This document shows, one piece after another, positions 1 through 11,030 of a stretch of 64,000 nucleotides of DNA. Source of the stretch: Dillenia suffruticosa (taxonomy: Eukaryota > Streptophyta > Magnoliopsida > Dilleniales > Dilleniaceae); the NCBI GenBank assembly GCA_033439265.1, contig JAVTVX010000016.1, positions 12,139,201 through 12,203,200 on the forward strand, given 5' to 3'. The notes beneath the pieces are model-generated. The model ran no database searches, had not been told where the DNA came from, and saw nothing but the letters and a program-made list of their open reading frames with translations. The position numbers and the translations under genes were made by a program. Numbering within the stretch: position 1 is the first letter of the stretch; each line of letters starts with the position of its first letter.

Positions 1-2076
1 TGACTCACTTGCATAGGACATAGAAAAACTAAGCCAACGCACGCCTAGATTTACATGCCTAATAACAAAGTGCCAAGCACTTAGGTCAGCCCATGAGACA
101 TTAAAGCTAGTCGACTTGCATAGGAGTGGCATTCAACTCATAAACCAAGAGAGGATAGAGCCATGAGCAAAATGCACATGCACTACACGGACATGAGATT
201 AACATGGCACAAGAGCTGTACTGGCTTGACACACGTATTACAGTGGCATGTCATAGGCTTAGCATAAGTATGACATAAACATTGCATTAGTTAGGCATGA
301 GCATGACATTAGCATTGCACAAGCATGGCACAAGCAATGGCATGCCACAAAGCCATTGCATAAGGCCATTGCATATACTTTCACAATAGGAAGATGGCCA
401 AGTTGATTCATGGTTTTACTATAATCGACTCACCTCTTCTTGATTGGAAAAATTCTAAGTCTAGAGGTGAAGTATCAATCTTTGGATGATTAAAGATCAA
501 TACTCTCATGTATTGAACATGAAGAAGTCGACTACCATAGTGGTGGAAGTTGACTCTTATTGCTCCTAGAATAGAACATGTCACATGATTTAGAGCTAAG
601 TAACCCTAGAGCATAATGCCACATGACACATGCCACATGAACATAGCATTATACCTCATGCACTAAGCCACCTTGCATTACGTAATGCACATATATCAAA
701 GTAGTTTCAAGTGTTAGTCAGCTTATCAAAATAATGGAGTGAACTATGCCAAGTCTTAAAAGATGAGTACTGATCCTTAGACATGTGAGTACTGATCTTC
801 AATATTCTGAAGTCCAAGAGTTGAGTTAAAATATGGATGTAGGTGACTACCATGGACAGAGGTAGTCGACTCAAGAAAAACCCAAAAGAGAACATAGTGA
901 TAAGTACAGATCCTTGAAGATTGGAGTACAGGTATTTGGTACTATTTAGAGAATTATCACATGATTTAGAGCTAAGTAACCTTAGGGCATAATGCTACAT
1001 GACACATGCCACATGAACATAGCATTATGCCTCATGCACTAAGCCACCTTGCATACACGTGATGCATATACATCAAAGTAGGTTCAAGTTCTAGTCAGTT
1101 TATCAAAATAATGGAGTGGACTATGCCAAGTCTTAAAAGATGAGTACCGATCCTTAGACATGCGAGTACTGATCTTTAATATTCTAAAGTCCAAGAGTTG
1201 AGTTAGAGTATAGATGTAATCGACTACCATGGATAGAGATAGTCAACTTAACAAAGAGCTAAAAGAGAACATAGTGATTAGTACTGATCCTTGAAGATTG
1301 GAGTATAGGTATTTGGTACTGTTTAGAGAATTAAATCGAGAAGAAGTCAACTATGGAGAAAGAAACAGTCAGCTAAGTCATGAAGGAATACAAGCAAAAT
1401 TCAAATCATAGTCGACTAATACATGAGTAATGACTAGTCTCCAGAAAATCTATTTAAGCATTTAATGCCCTTCAACGAGTTCCAAACGGCTAGCTTTGGC
1501 ATTAAATGAGCTCCAACTGTTAGATCATTTTAAGAGACTATAAATACAACCACTATTGAAGATCAAACAATCTTTTGGAACTATTGTGTATATCAAATGC
1601 TCTTCAACACTCTTGGCCTTTTCTGTCTTCATTTCTTTAGTTCGTATTTATTCTAGGTTGTCAAATCATCATCTGATCACTATGTCTCATGTTGTAATTG
1701 TGTCTTTGTCCCATATCCTTGTAAGAGATCAAGGAGAGCGGGTCTTCTCGATCTGAGAATCGATTGTTTATAAGAGACGATTTTTGCTAGAGCCATGAAG
1801 TCTAGTATGAGTGTTTGGGAGCAACACTTGTAAAGGTTTGATTAGGACCTAGGTACCTAGTTGGGCATACTATTTGGGGATTAAATAGGGGATTCTTCAG
1901 GTGGAGTCTAGGAGTGGATGTATACTGAGAAGGTAGAACCACTATAAATTTCTATATCAATCATTCTTGTCTCCCTCTCTCTATACTCTGTTTTGTAGCT
2001 GAAAGTTAGACAAACCCACAAAGTGTCAACAACCTATTCACCCCTCTCCTCTGGGTTGTCTAGACTCAGTTCTACA
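1..2076 (+). repeat. 5' LTR of copia element 1 (left end cut by window)
   Basis: The stretch matches 16409-18143 in order and orientation. Shared landmarks include the repeated 'gtcgac' phrases, the 'taatgccacatgacacatgc' block, and the end 'tgtcaacaacctattcacc' followed by a TG...CA-type terminus. It ends at 2076 (tctaca), two bases before a tRNA-iMet primer binding site, which fixes it as the 5' LTR of a plus-strand retrotransposon. By alignment with the 3' copy, about 450-500 bp of its start lie outside the window. It is rich in short 'catggcac/catgccac' and 'AGTCGACT' motifs. A 376-bp tandem duplication is present here and absent from the 3' copy. Confidence 0.88.
581..1332 (+). repeat. 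376-bp tandem duplication inside the 5' LTR
   Basis: Two consecutive copies (581-956 and 957-1332) both begin 'tcacatgatttagagctaag'. They run through the same order of landmarks to 'ggtatttggtact...gaatt'. The matching part of the 3' LTR (about 17023-17400) has a single copy. Because the two LTRs are identical at insertion, the duplication most likely arose after insertion, or one copy was lost from the 3' LTR. Confidence 0.9.
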
Positions 2077-2078
2077 AT

Positions 2079-2090
2079 TGGTATCAGAGC
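2079..2090 (+). other. Primer binding site (tRNA-iMet type) of copia element 1
   Basis: The 12-mer TGGTATCAGAGC starts two bases after the LTR end at 2076. It is the complement of the 3' end of plant initiator tRNA-Met, the usual minus-strand primer of plant Ty1/copia elements. It fixes the LTR/internal boundary and the plus orientation. Confidence 0.93.
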
Positions 2091-2136
2091 AGGTGTATTG
2101 GATTGTGCCTAATAGTTTCAATATCAAAGATCCAAT

Positions 2137-3990
2137 ATGGTACTAAATGGAGACAATGTCCTTTTTTAAGCTTACTCTACAAATAGTGCACCTTTCTTCA
2201 ACGGTAACAACACTTGCTACTGGAAGCAAATGATATGAAATTTTATTATAGCTCAAGATGAAACCACATGGGAGATCATTGAAGAAGGCATTGAATTTCT
2301 GACAAAAATAATATATGGTATCCGAGTTCAGTCAAAATGAAGAATATGACACCACAAGGGAAAAAAAAGCCTATAAAGCAAATTGTAAGGCTATTAATCT
2401 ATTTCACTTGACATTGAGCTTAAATGAATACAACAGAGTCTCATAGTGCATCTCAGCTAAGGAAATCTTGGAACGGCTCGAGGCTACATATGAAGGTACA
2501 AACCAAGTACGGAAAAACAAGGTTTGAATGCTAAAGCAGGAGTATGAGGCCTTCCAAAATGAAGGATGGAGAATCAGTTTGAGAAATGATTACTCACTTC
2601 AATACTATAACCATGCGCTTGGATTGCTGGGAAAGGGCATATTTGAGGAAGACACGTTGATAAAGTGTTGCGATGCCTACCTAAGGCTTAAGAGCCTAAA
2701 GTCACTACAATTTAGGAAACAAAGAATGAGACATTTGCAATGGATCAATTGGTAGGATCACTCATAATGCATGAAATGAAGATAAACACCAAGGGAACAG
2801 TGAATGAGAATAGAGGAAAGATTTTAGCCCTTAAGGTAGACAGTGAAGCAAATACTTCAGACAGTAATAAATAAGAAGATGAAAAATGAGAATGAGTTTG
2901 CTCACATGAAAAATTGAAGAGATAAATGATGAGAAGAAGGATAAATAGAGGCAAGGCAAGAGAGGAAGTCAAGTGCTTCGAGTGCAACAAGCCGGACACA
3001 TTAAGACAGATTGTCCTCAACTCAACAAGGCTAACAAGAGAGACAAGAAGATAAAAAAGAAGAAGAAGACATTTGTTGCCTGGAGTGATGAAGACAAGAG
3101 CCCTTTAGAATTGGAAGTCGAGACTAAGGAAGCCAATATCTATTTCATGGATTTGGAGGGCTCTCTGGTTAATAAGGTAAGCTCGTATTCTCTAACAATT
3201 TGAATTCCTTAGATTTGAATATAAATTATTTGCACAGGAATTACAAAAAGCTCTTTGGGAAGCCCTTAAGGATTTTAAGAAAGTAATTAAGAAAAACATA
3301 TCCTTAAGAAATGCATATACAAAACTGGAGGTAGAGAAGGATAAGTTAGCTTTAGAAAACAATAAATTAAAAGAGGGATGTGATTGACTAAAGCAACATA
3401 ACAATGAATTGTATGTTAGGAATGAATTTGAATTTGAGAGGACTAAGAGATTGGAAAGTAAATTAGAAAATTTAAAAAGAATGCCCACATTAATATAAAA
3501 TCAAAATAATAAGTCATTAACCTTGCCAGAGGAACTTAATGAGGAGAAAAGTAGAAATCAGAGACTTATTCTCTGTTACATAAGTTTGTGCAAGGGCAAG
3601 AAAAACTAGATTTAATGCTAGGTGCACAAAGGGCAGTTTATGACAAGACTGGCTTGGGATTTGATCCATCAAAGTCTCAAAAGAAACTCTACAGCATCAT
3701 TATTCCCAGCTCAGGAACTGGCAAAGCCAAAATTAAATGCCATGCTTGCTTGAAATTAGGACACAGGGCAAAACATTGCAAGCTTAAAAGGAAAACTAGT
3801 GTAAGTAAAAATGAAAGGCTAGTTAGAAATATTAAATGCTTATAATGTTATAGAATAGGGCTCACATCTAATGTATGTTGGTTTAGAACTGAAACATCTA
3901 AGAAAATAAAAAAGTACCGGGTGTTTAAAGTTGCTAATGATTCTATAACTAACCGTGTTGGACCCAAAAAGATTTGGATACCAAAAGGTT
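2137..3990 (+). pseudogene. Copia element 1 gag (nucleocapsid polyprotein), degenerate
   Basis: A gag-like region starts at an ATG at 2137 and is broken by many stops and frameshifts. Around 2371-2520 the translation gives the UBN2-type gag core, including LERLEATYEGTNQVR, and continues into ORF 2528-2755. A CCHC zinc knuckle, CFECNKPGHIKTDCP, lies at about 2967-3011 and is followed by a lysine-rich tract. A helical, charged stretch follows (3240-3600), then a second knuckle, CHACLKLGHRAKHC, near 3740-3782. A large gag with two separated knuckles fits SIRE/Maximus-type elements. The product would package element RNA into virus-like particles. It is clearly dead; limits are approximate. Confidence 0.82.
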
Positions 3991-5421
3991 GAATTCTCTC
4001 TTAAACAAACTTACTTGAAAGCTGAAGGATCTAGGAACACTTGGTTCTTGGACAATGGCTGCTCCCAGTACATGACAGGAAAGCTTGGAAGAGAGACTTA
4101 GAGGCAAAGTTATCTTCGGTGACAACTCTAAAGAAAGGATAATTGGCTTGGACAACGTAGGTGCTTCTCCTACTCTTGTTGAACATGTTTTATTAGTTAA
4201 AGACTTGACACATAATCTCCTTAGCATTAGTCAATAGTATGATAAAAATTACATTGTTCAGATTAATTGTGATTGCTGGAAGGTGATTGATAAATCTAGT
4301 AAAGAGGTTAGATTCAGAGGATTTAGGGGAGGAAATATCTATGTAATCAATCTAGACAAATCATTCTGAGGAGGCATGTCTCATGGCAGTGAATCATGAC
4401 AATGCTTGAATTTAGCATAGAAGGTTAGGCCATACTAGCATGGATCTGATATCAAAACTAGTTACGAAAGACCTGGTGAAAGACTTATCTAAACCTAGAT
4501 TTGAAAGAAATAGACTATGCAATGATTGTATGAAGGACAAGCACATAAGAACATCTTTTAAGTCAAAGAACATAGTGCTAACTAGTAAGCCATTAGAATT
4601 TTTGTACATAGACTTGTTTGGACCTATTAGAATTCAAAAGCTAGGGGAAAAGTACTATGAAATTGTGATCATAGATGATTATTCTATTTATACACGGGTA
4701 ATATTCCTAACCAAGAAAGAAGAGGCAAGCAATGCCTTTATTAAATTGTGTAAGAAGGTTCAAAATGAGAAAGGATACTCAATTAAGCATATAAGAAGTG
4801 ACCATGGGAAGGAGTTTGAGAATAGAACAATGGAAGAATTTTGTGAAGAGTATGGCATAGACCATGACTTCTCAGCTCTTAGAACACTCTAACAGAATAG
4901 GGTTGTAGAGAGAAAGAGTAAGACTTTAGAAGAAATGGCAAGAACAATACTTTGTGTGCATAACTTCCCAAGTACTTTTGGCAGAGGCATTTAACATGAC
5001 TTATTACATCTTGAATAGAGATCGAATAAGACCAATCCTTAAGAAAACCCCATATGAACTATATAATGGAAATAGACCAAACATAGCCTGCTTCTATGTA
5101 TTTGGATGTAAGTGTTATATGTTGAACAAAGGAAAAGACTCTTTAGGCAGATTTGATGCTAAGAGTGATGAGAGTATATTTTTAGGATATTCAACATCAA
5201 GCAAAGCTTATAGGGTATACAACAAAAGAATCATGATGGTTATGGAGTTTATTCATGTAGAATTTGATGAGAATGACCAATTAGGCAAAAAAAGTTTTGA
5301 TAATGATGCCTTAGATGAGTTGATTAAGGTTCTAGAAGGTATAGAAAATGAAAATGCTCATAAGCAGATATCTGAGATAGAATCAGAACCAAAAGAAGAA
5401 GAACATATCCCTCATGAATAA
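3991..5421 (+). pseudogene. Copia element 1 pol: protease and integrase part, degenerate
   Basis: Near 4039-4080 the translation TWFLDNGCSQYMTG matches the retroviral-type aspartic protease site of plant copia elements, but the usual D-S/T-G reads D-N-G. From about 4400 the gag-pre-integrase HHCC zinc motif is visible (HTSMDLISKL...LCNDCMKDKH). The integrase core follows: an acidic site in YIDLFGPIR, the second Asp in HIRSDHGKEF (about 4790-4820), and the Glu in VVERKSKTLEEMART (about 4900-4940). ORF 4954-5421 gives the integrase C-terminal part (TPYELYNGNRPN, FGCKCY, SDESIFLGYS). The integrase would insert element cDNA. In-frame stops near 4890 and elsewhere, plus frame changes, show it is inactive. 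Confidence 0.9.
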
Positions 5422-5559
5422 GAAATTAGACATCCTACACTTAGAAAGGCTGTTAAGTCCTAAAAACATTATAAGTAATGTTAGTTTAGGTGTGAGGACA
5501 AGATCAGCATTGCAAAATCATTGTGAATTTATAGCTTTCATATCCCAAACTGAGCCTAC

Positions 5560-7074
5560 AAATGTTGATAAAGTTTTAGGTGATGAGAATGGGGTATAGG
5601 CCATACAGGAATAGTTGAATCAATTTGAGAGAAGCAATGTCTAGGATTTAGTGCCGAAACCAAAAGATCAATCTACTATAGGCACAAAATGGGTGTTCAA
5701 AGACAAGTTAGATGAGCATGGTACCATCACAAGGAACAAGGCAAGACTTATAGCACAAGGATATAGTCAAGAAGAAAAAATTGATTATGATGAGACATAT
5801 GCCCATGTTGCTAGATTATAAGCAATACGAATGCTTCTAATCTTTGCATGTTTTATGGATTTTAGATTATGTCAAATGGATATCAAAAGCACATTTCTAA
5901 ATGGAATTATTGAAGAGACAATATATGTTGAGAAAACATTAGGCTTTGAACATCCCAAGCATCAGGACCATGTATATAAACTATCAACAACTTTGTAAAT
6001 CTAAAGTAAGCCCCCAAAGCTTGGTATGAAACGCTGATCAACTTTCTTATGGAGAATGAGTTTATAAGAGACAAAATTGATACAACCTTGTTCATTAAAA
6101 GGAAAGACAAAGAGATATTGATTATACATATCTACGTTGATGATATAGTCTTTGGATCTACAAATGAAAACCTTTGCCAAGAGTTTGCTCAACTATGAAT
6201 GCTTAGTTTCAAATGAGCATGATGAGATTGCTCAACTATTTCCTAGGATTACAGATAAAGCAAACTGAGAAAGGAATATTCATTAGTCAATCTAAGTTTG
6301 CTAAGGAGCTAAAGAAGAAGTTTGGCTAAGGAGATGCCAAAAGAAGTGCAATACCCATGAGCACATCTTTGAATATAGATAAGGATAAATGAGGCAAAAC
6401 TATGTGCCCTAAGCTGTATAGAACCATGATAGGTATCTTACTCTACCTCATTGCATCCAGGCCTCACATTCTCTTTAGTGTATGTTTATGTGCAATATTT
6501 CAATCAGCCCTTAAGGAATCACATACGTCTGCAGTGAAGAGAATTTTTAAATATATCAAGAACACACATAGCTTAGGAATCTTGTATGACAGAAGATCAT
6601 CTTTTGATCTTCATAGTTATTCTGATGCAGACTTTGTTGGATACAAACTGGATAAGAAGAGCATTAGTGGAACATACCAATTCTTTGGAAGTAAGATGAT
6701 TTCTTGGTTTTCAAGGAAACAAAATCATGTGGTGACACAAACCACTAACGTAGAATACATCGCTACTGGACATTGCTTAGGTCATATGGATTAAGCATTA
6801 GATGAAGGACTATGGACTAAGATTTAGATAGCATTCTAATTAGATGTGATAACACTAGAGCTATTAATTTAACAAAGAATCATGTCCACACTCAAGAACC
6901 AAGCACATTGAAATAAGACATCACTTCCTAAAAAATAATATGCTAAAAGGAGATGTAATTTTTGAGTTCATAGAAAGAGACAAGCAAATAGTTGACATAT
7001 TCACCAAGCTACTAGATAAAAATAGGTTCTATAATCTTATAAGAGAGCTAGGTATGATAAACTTTGAGGCTTGA
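5560..7074 (+). pseudogene. Copia element 1 pol: reverse transcriptase and RNase H part, degenerate
   Basis: From about 5650 the RT fingers and palm are readable: GTKWVFKDKLDEHG, NKARLIAQGYSQEE, DYDETYAHVARL, then QMDIKSTFLNG. The catalytic YVDDI box lies near 6130, inside HIYVDDIVFGSTNE. RNase H follows in ORF 6402-6794 with SYSDADFVGYKLDKKSISG and SWFSRKQN. The usual pol tail comes last (IEIRHHFLKNN..., DIFTKLLDKNRF) up to a TGA at 7072-7074. Several premature stops (for example near 5820 and 6000) and frame changes show decay. The order INT-RT-RH proves Ty1/copia rather than Ty3/gypsy organisation. Confidence 0.92.
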
Positions 7075-7763
7075 TGGTTCTTTGTATGTTTTGAACAGAT
7101 TGTACGCTGAATTTATATGAGTCTATGCATGCTGTTGAACATCTCAGCAGATAAGCCAACTCGCTCATAGTACTAGCTGACTGGATCACAAGGAGACAAT
7201 AGAAAATGATAGGATCTCAGGCTCAGAAACTTGACTGAGTCAACTACCTATAAGGTAAGAAGTCAACTCATACCTAGGAAGTGCTAAGTAGAAATTCTTT
7301 ATTATTAAAGTGCAGGTCCTCTCTTCTGTAGACTTGAGTCCATAACTTTGTAAGTCAACTACATAAAGTCCCCATAGTCGACTACCCTGCAACACTTAGT
7401 AAAAAGGCATGAATAGCATGAAGTACCGATTCTTCACAGGTAAAGTAGTGATACTTTGCATTGTACACACAATTATAAACATGACTAGTCAACTACCCCT
7501 TCTACAATGAGTTGATTACCTGATATCAAAATTTTAGGCAGAAAGTTAAGATAGTTAACTACATCATTGAATAGTCATAGGTATAAATAGAAATGTTAGG
7601 GTTTTGCATTTATTTGAACTTCCTCAGAATCACAAAAATAGAACTTTTCTCTATACAAACTTCCGTAGACAACTCCCATAAGATCAGAATCCTTTCAACA
7701 CTCAAATCCTATAACCACAAAAGTCGCAGAATACTCTTGTCATTCCAAGATTTTCTCTTGATC
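7075..7763 (+). other. Spacer between pol and the 3' extra ORF of copia element 1
   Basis: No coding similarity is seen. The stretch carries several GTCAACTAC/GTCGACTACC phrases like those in the LTRs. It may hold a promoter or leader for the downstream ORF, but no signal is distinct enough to call. Confidence 0.5.
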
Positions 7764-8790
7764 ATGGCCAAAAACAATTCAGAGTACAATCACGAAGACT
7801 TCTCATAAAAAATTCACAGTGAGTCCTTTGAACAAGACTTCCTTTTTAAATCCATTATCCATGGTAAAGTTATTGATTGGAAATTTCTAGAAGAAATAGG
7901 CTTTCCCTACACAGAACATCTCTAAAGAACATGTCCAATAAGCCTTTTGTTTCCATCCAACCCTCATTATAAGACATTAATGAAATTATTTTATAATAAC
8001 ATAGAAGAATATAAAGAAAGAAAACAAGACAGAGAGAGAAACAACGTAATCATTCAAGGTTGTAAATATAAATGCTTGTTTAAAACTCATGTTAGGGGAG
8101 TACAAATAGTTCTATTAGGAAACATCATTTCCACAATGAGTGGTAAAGAATGGAAGCATTACTCATTTTGTGAAGAAATACCTAAACACTCATCTCATAG
8201 AAGATGCAAGGTTAGTGTTTAAGAATCCTCAACTCAAAACAGTAAAATACAAGGCCACATCTCTAGACATTCATAAAAGAATGCTCCAATTCATAATTAT
8301 GCATTATCTAAGACATAGGATAGACAAGCTTCACATAACTAGGGAAGATTACTAGCTAATGGCCTATTTCATGCAAAGCAAAAGTCCAACGCTTCACTAC
8401 CTAATTCCAATCCACATGATGCTGATTCATAAATCCAAAAGAGAAAATCTTTCATACACCACCTTAATCTCATATTTCATTCGGAGCTATGGGGTTAACG
8501 TGTTTAAGAAAATAGCATTTGAACCTTAAGAAGATGAGAGTCTTACTCTTGGAGCATCTTCTCTTCTCTCAAATTCTGAAAGCTCCAAGCCATTTATACT
8601 TCCTATGTCCTTAAATCAAACCCTTAATGAAGCTAGTACTTCTCAAAATCCACAACACACTGATGAAGCCCTAAGATGCCAACTCCTGCAAATACAAAGG
8701 GAAGTTTAATAGCTGCAAGAAAAGGTAGCTAAAATCGATGAAAAGATGGATATTCTAGCTGAAGATAAATATTCATCAAATGAACAATAA
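7764..8790 (+). pseudogene. Extra 3' ORF of copia element 1, related to a plant transposon-associated protein family
   Basis: An ATG at 7764 opens MAKNNSEYNHEDFS, then a stop. The reading continues with HGKVIDWKFLEEIGFPY, CPISLLFPSNPHYKTLMKLF and YNNIEEYKERKQ. After a +1 frame change around 8140-8220 it continues SLDIHKRMLQFIIMHYL, ITREDY-stop-LMAYFMQSK and LISYFIRSYGVNVFKK. A helical C-terminus (LQEKVAKIDEKMDILAEDK) ends at TAA 8788-8790. The layout closely parallels the broken gene at 44500-45710. The pattern recalls the family annotated as a putative plant transposon protein; I name that from memory. No membrane segment is visible, so an envelope role is unlikely. Function unknown; this copy is dead. 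Confidence 0.68.
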
Positions 8791-9523
8791 GTAAGGAGCA
8801 CAAGATGTTATGACTGGTTTTGTTTGATTCTACTATCTACCTACTAACTCTACCAGCTAAAGTCTGTTATTAATTTCTAGTTTAATGTCTTATTACTTGG
8901 GCTGAAAACCTATAGTAAAGTAGTGATAAGTTGTGCTTCTGTTGAAACTTTATAACTATCTATGTATGTTGTGTGCTATAGATGTTTTATGGATGTCAAT
9001 GTTTTAAGCATCCTAATGCTATAATGCTATGGCTAGGTGTAGAGTTATGCTTCTAAGTCTTTATCTATATTAAACATGATCAAACTCTCTCTACACACTT
9101 TACACTCCCACAAACATTTGCATACATTCTCACTCGTGACATTACATATCCCTGTCATGCATTTCACTTACATCATACCTAAACAATGATCTAGGGAACA
9201 TTAGGTTCGGTTCACTATTGGTAGGTTAATGACTTTAAACGTGGGCCCTTTTTTTGCCCTCTTAGTTTATCTCTTTTGTTGATGACAAAATAGGGGAGAA
9301 ATTGTAAATGAAAGTGATAGATGTACAATGGGAATGAAAGTGTTAGGAATGCAGAAAAGGGAAAATACTGGGAGAAATATGGAGAAAATATGAAAGTTGA
9401 AGATCATAGATCGAGGGGACCATAGAAACATACATTAAGAGGGAGTAAGGGTCCATATAGCACCACATGTATTCTTAGAATCACTTAGAATCATCTTTCA
9501 TTAGCAAAAGTTTTGAAATTATC
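8791..9523 (+). other. 3' untranslated region of copia element 1
   Basis: Non-coding. It contains 'gttgatgacaaaataggggagaaattg' around 9279-9305, which resembles a second polypurine-like site often seen before the true PPT in SIRE-type elements. Nothing else is recognised. Confidence 0.5.
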
Positions 9524-9537
9524 AAAAAGGGGGAGAT
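9524..9537 (+). other. Polypurine tract of copia element 1
   Basis: An 'aaaaagggggagat' tract lies immediately before TGTTGGC at 9538, the typical start of this type of LTR. It is the expected plus-strand primer site and marks the start of the 3' LTR. Confidence 0.85.
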
Positions 9538-9552
9538 TGTTGGCAAAATAAG
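9538..9552 (+). repeat. First ~15 bp of the copia element 1 3' LTR, cut off by a gypsy insertion
   Basis: It starts TGTTGGCAAAATAAG directly after the PPT. The sequence resumes at 15965 with 'ttaagttttgatgatg', giving a typical LTR start when rejoined. The five bases 9548-9552 (ATAAG) and 15965-15969 (TTAAG) are the target-site duplication of the inserted element, with one mismatch. Confidence 0.8.
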
Positions 9553-11030
9553 TAGTAGGAGTCAATCCAATCAAAAATAAAAATACTTATTTCAAACAAT
9601 ATGAGTATAGTATGAGTAGGGTTGTATCCATAGGGAACGATGAATTTATTTGTTCAAAGAAAAATATGAGGGGTTTGAAAATTATCTAAAACTAACAAAA
9701 TAAATAAATCAATAAAATTAATTAAAACAAGAAAATTAAATAATACCAATTAAATAAGGAAAATGTCAATGAGAATAAAATCTAGTCAAAAGAATTATAT
9801 CTACTTCGTTTTCATGAGATTGATTATCTATTTATTTAAAAATTTCAACAACCATTGATAAATTGGTTATAATCGTTCAACAAATCCGAATAACCAATCA
9901 CTCCTTACTTTGTCGATACTTAAGAGAAACTGTTTAACTATTTCCCTAACCAAAAGATAACCTTAGAGAAATTCTTAGAATATAAAGTTTCGATAGTATT
10001 AAGTCGAGAAAAATCCAATTCTAAGTGACAAATACATAACAGGCTTATTTAGAATAGATTATTCAATTCCATAACATAGATTTTATTCACCACTAAACTA
10101 AAACTAACAAAAAATTATGAATTTGTCATTTTAATTGGTTATAGATTATTCTAAAACTATTAAACATTAACCACTATTCAATAAACGCTAGAAAATCATG
10201 ATACATGAAATGCAGAAATTAAATAAATACCTATGGTATATTGAATTAATATGCTCAATTAGATCTTCCAAGTATTGAAAATCAAGGTTTCAATAAACTT
10301 TCTACTAGAAAAATAAATTAGAAATAAACCATGGAAAAAAGAAAACTCACTAAAATGATTTTATTGTTCTAGAAAGTTGAAAGGAAAACAAACAATGTGT
10401 TGCCCCGGCTACTTCTCCCGGAGACAATGTGGCTGCTGCCCCCTTGGGGGCTGCCTCCCCTCTCTTAAAAACCAATGTATCTTTTTGTCAAGAAAATAAA
10501 GAGGAATATATAAGCAGCCGGCTGCTAACCCTAGAAGTATTGGTGTCCCTTCCTCTTTCCCAAAATATTCTTATCTTTTTACGAAAGAAAAAACTCCTAA
10601 AAGATAATAGTCTAAGAAATTTCAAATACAAGAATTTGTTAAAAAATAAAATAACTTGACCCAAAATTTCCTATTCCTAAATATTAGGAGTGGAATAAAA
10701 TTGTCAAAAAATTTTAATATATCCAACTCTATCTGAATTTCCTCTTGAATGTGCCATTGGAAAGGAAATCTTATTGCGATAAATCTTCAAAAATTCTTGC
10801 ATTGCCTCCTTGTAATCAACATGCCCACGTACTCATGAAAAATATTGCTGTCTAATTTTCCATCCTTTGCATAATTGCTTTAATTTACCTCATTTTTCTT
10901 TACTTTTCTTAATAAGCCTCCTCCATCAATGATAATATATCAAATATTACAAACTAAATATTAGTATAATATTTATTAAAAAAATAAAACAAAATTAATC
11001 ACAAATATTACACTTATTTAAAGCTTATCA
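9553..11030 (-). repeat. 3' LTR of the nested gypsy element
   Basis: The 1478-bp sequence matches 14487-15964 throughout, with scattered substitutions and small indels. Both contain 'caatatgagtatagta', an ACTCACTAAAATGATTTTATTG block, and a short GC-rich block near 10405-10460. One end reads TAGTAGGAGTC where the partner has TGGTGGGTGTC, so the terminal TG/CA has mutated. Confidence 0.9.

Noticed and set aside
581-1332. CRISPR-like or satellite array
   Set aside because: Only two units, both part of an LTR also present in single copy in the partner LTR.
7764-8790. Envelope-like gene of a SIRE-type element
   Set aside because: Its position would fit, but no signal peptide or transmembrane segment is visible, and the sequence resembles another transposon-associated family instead.
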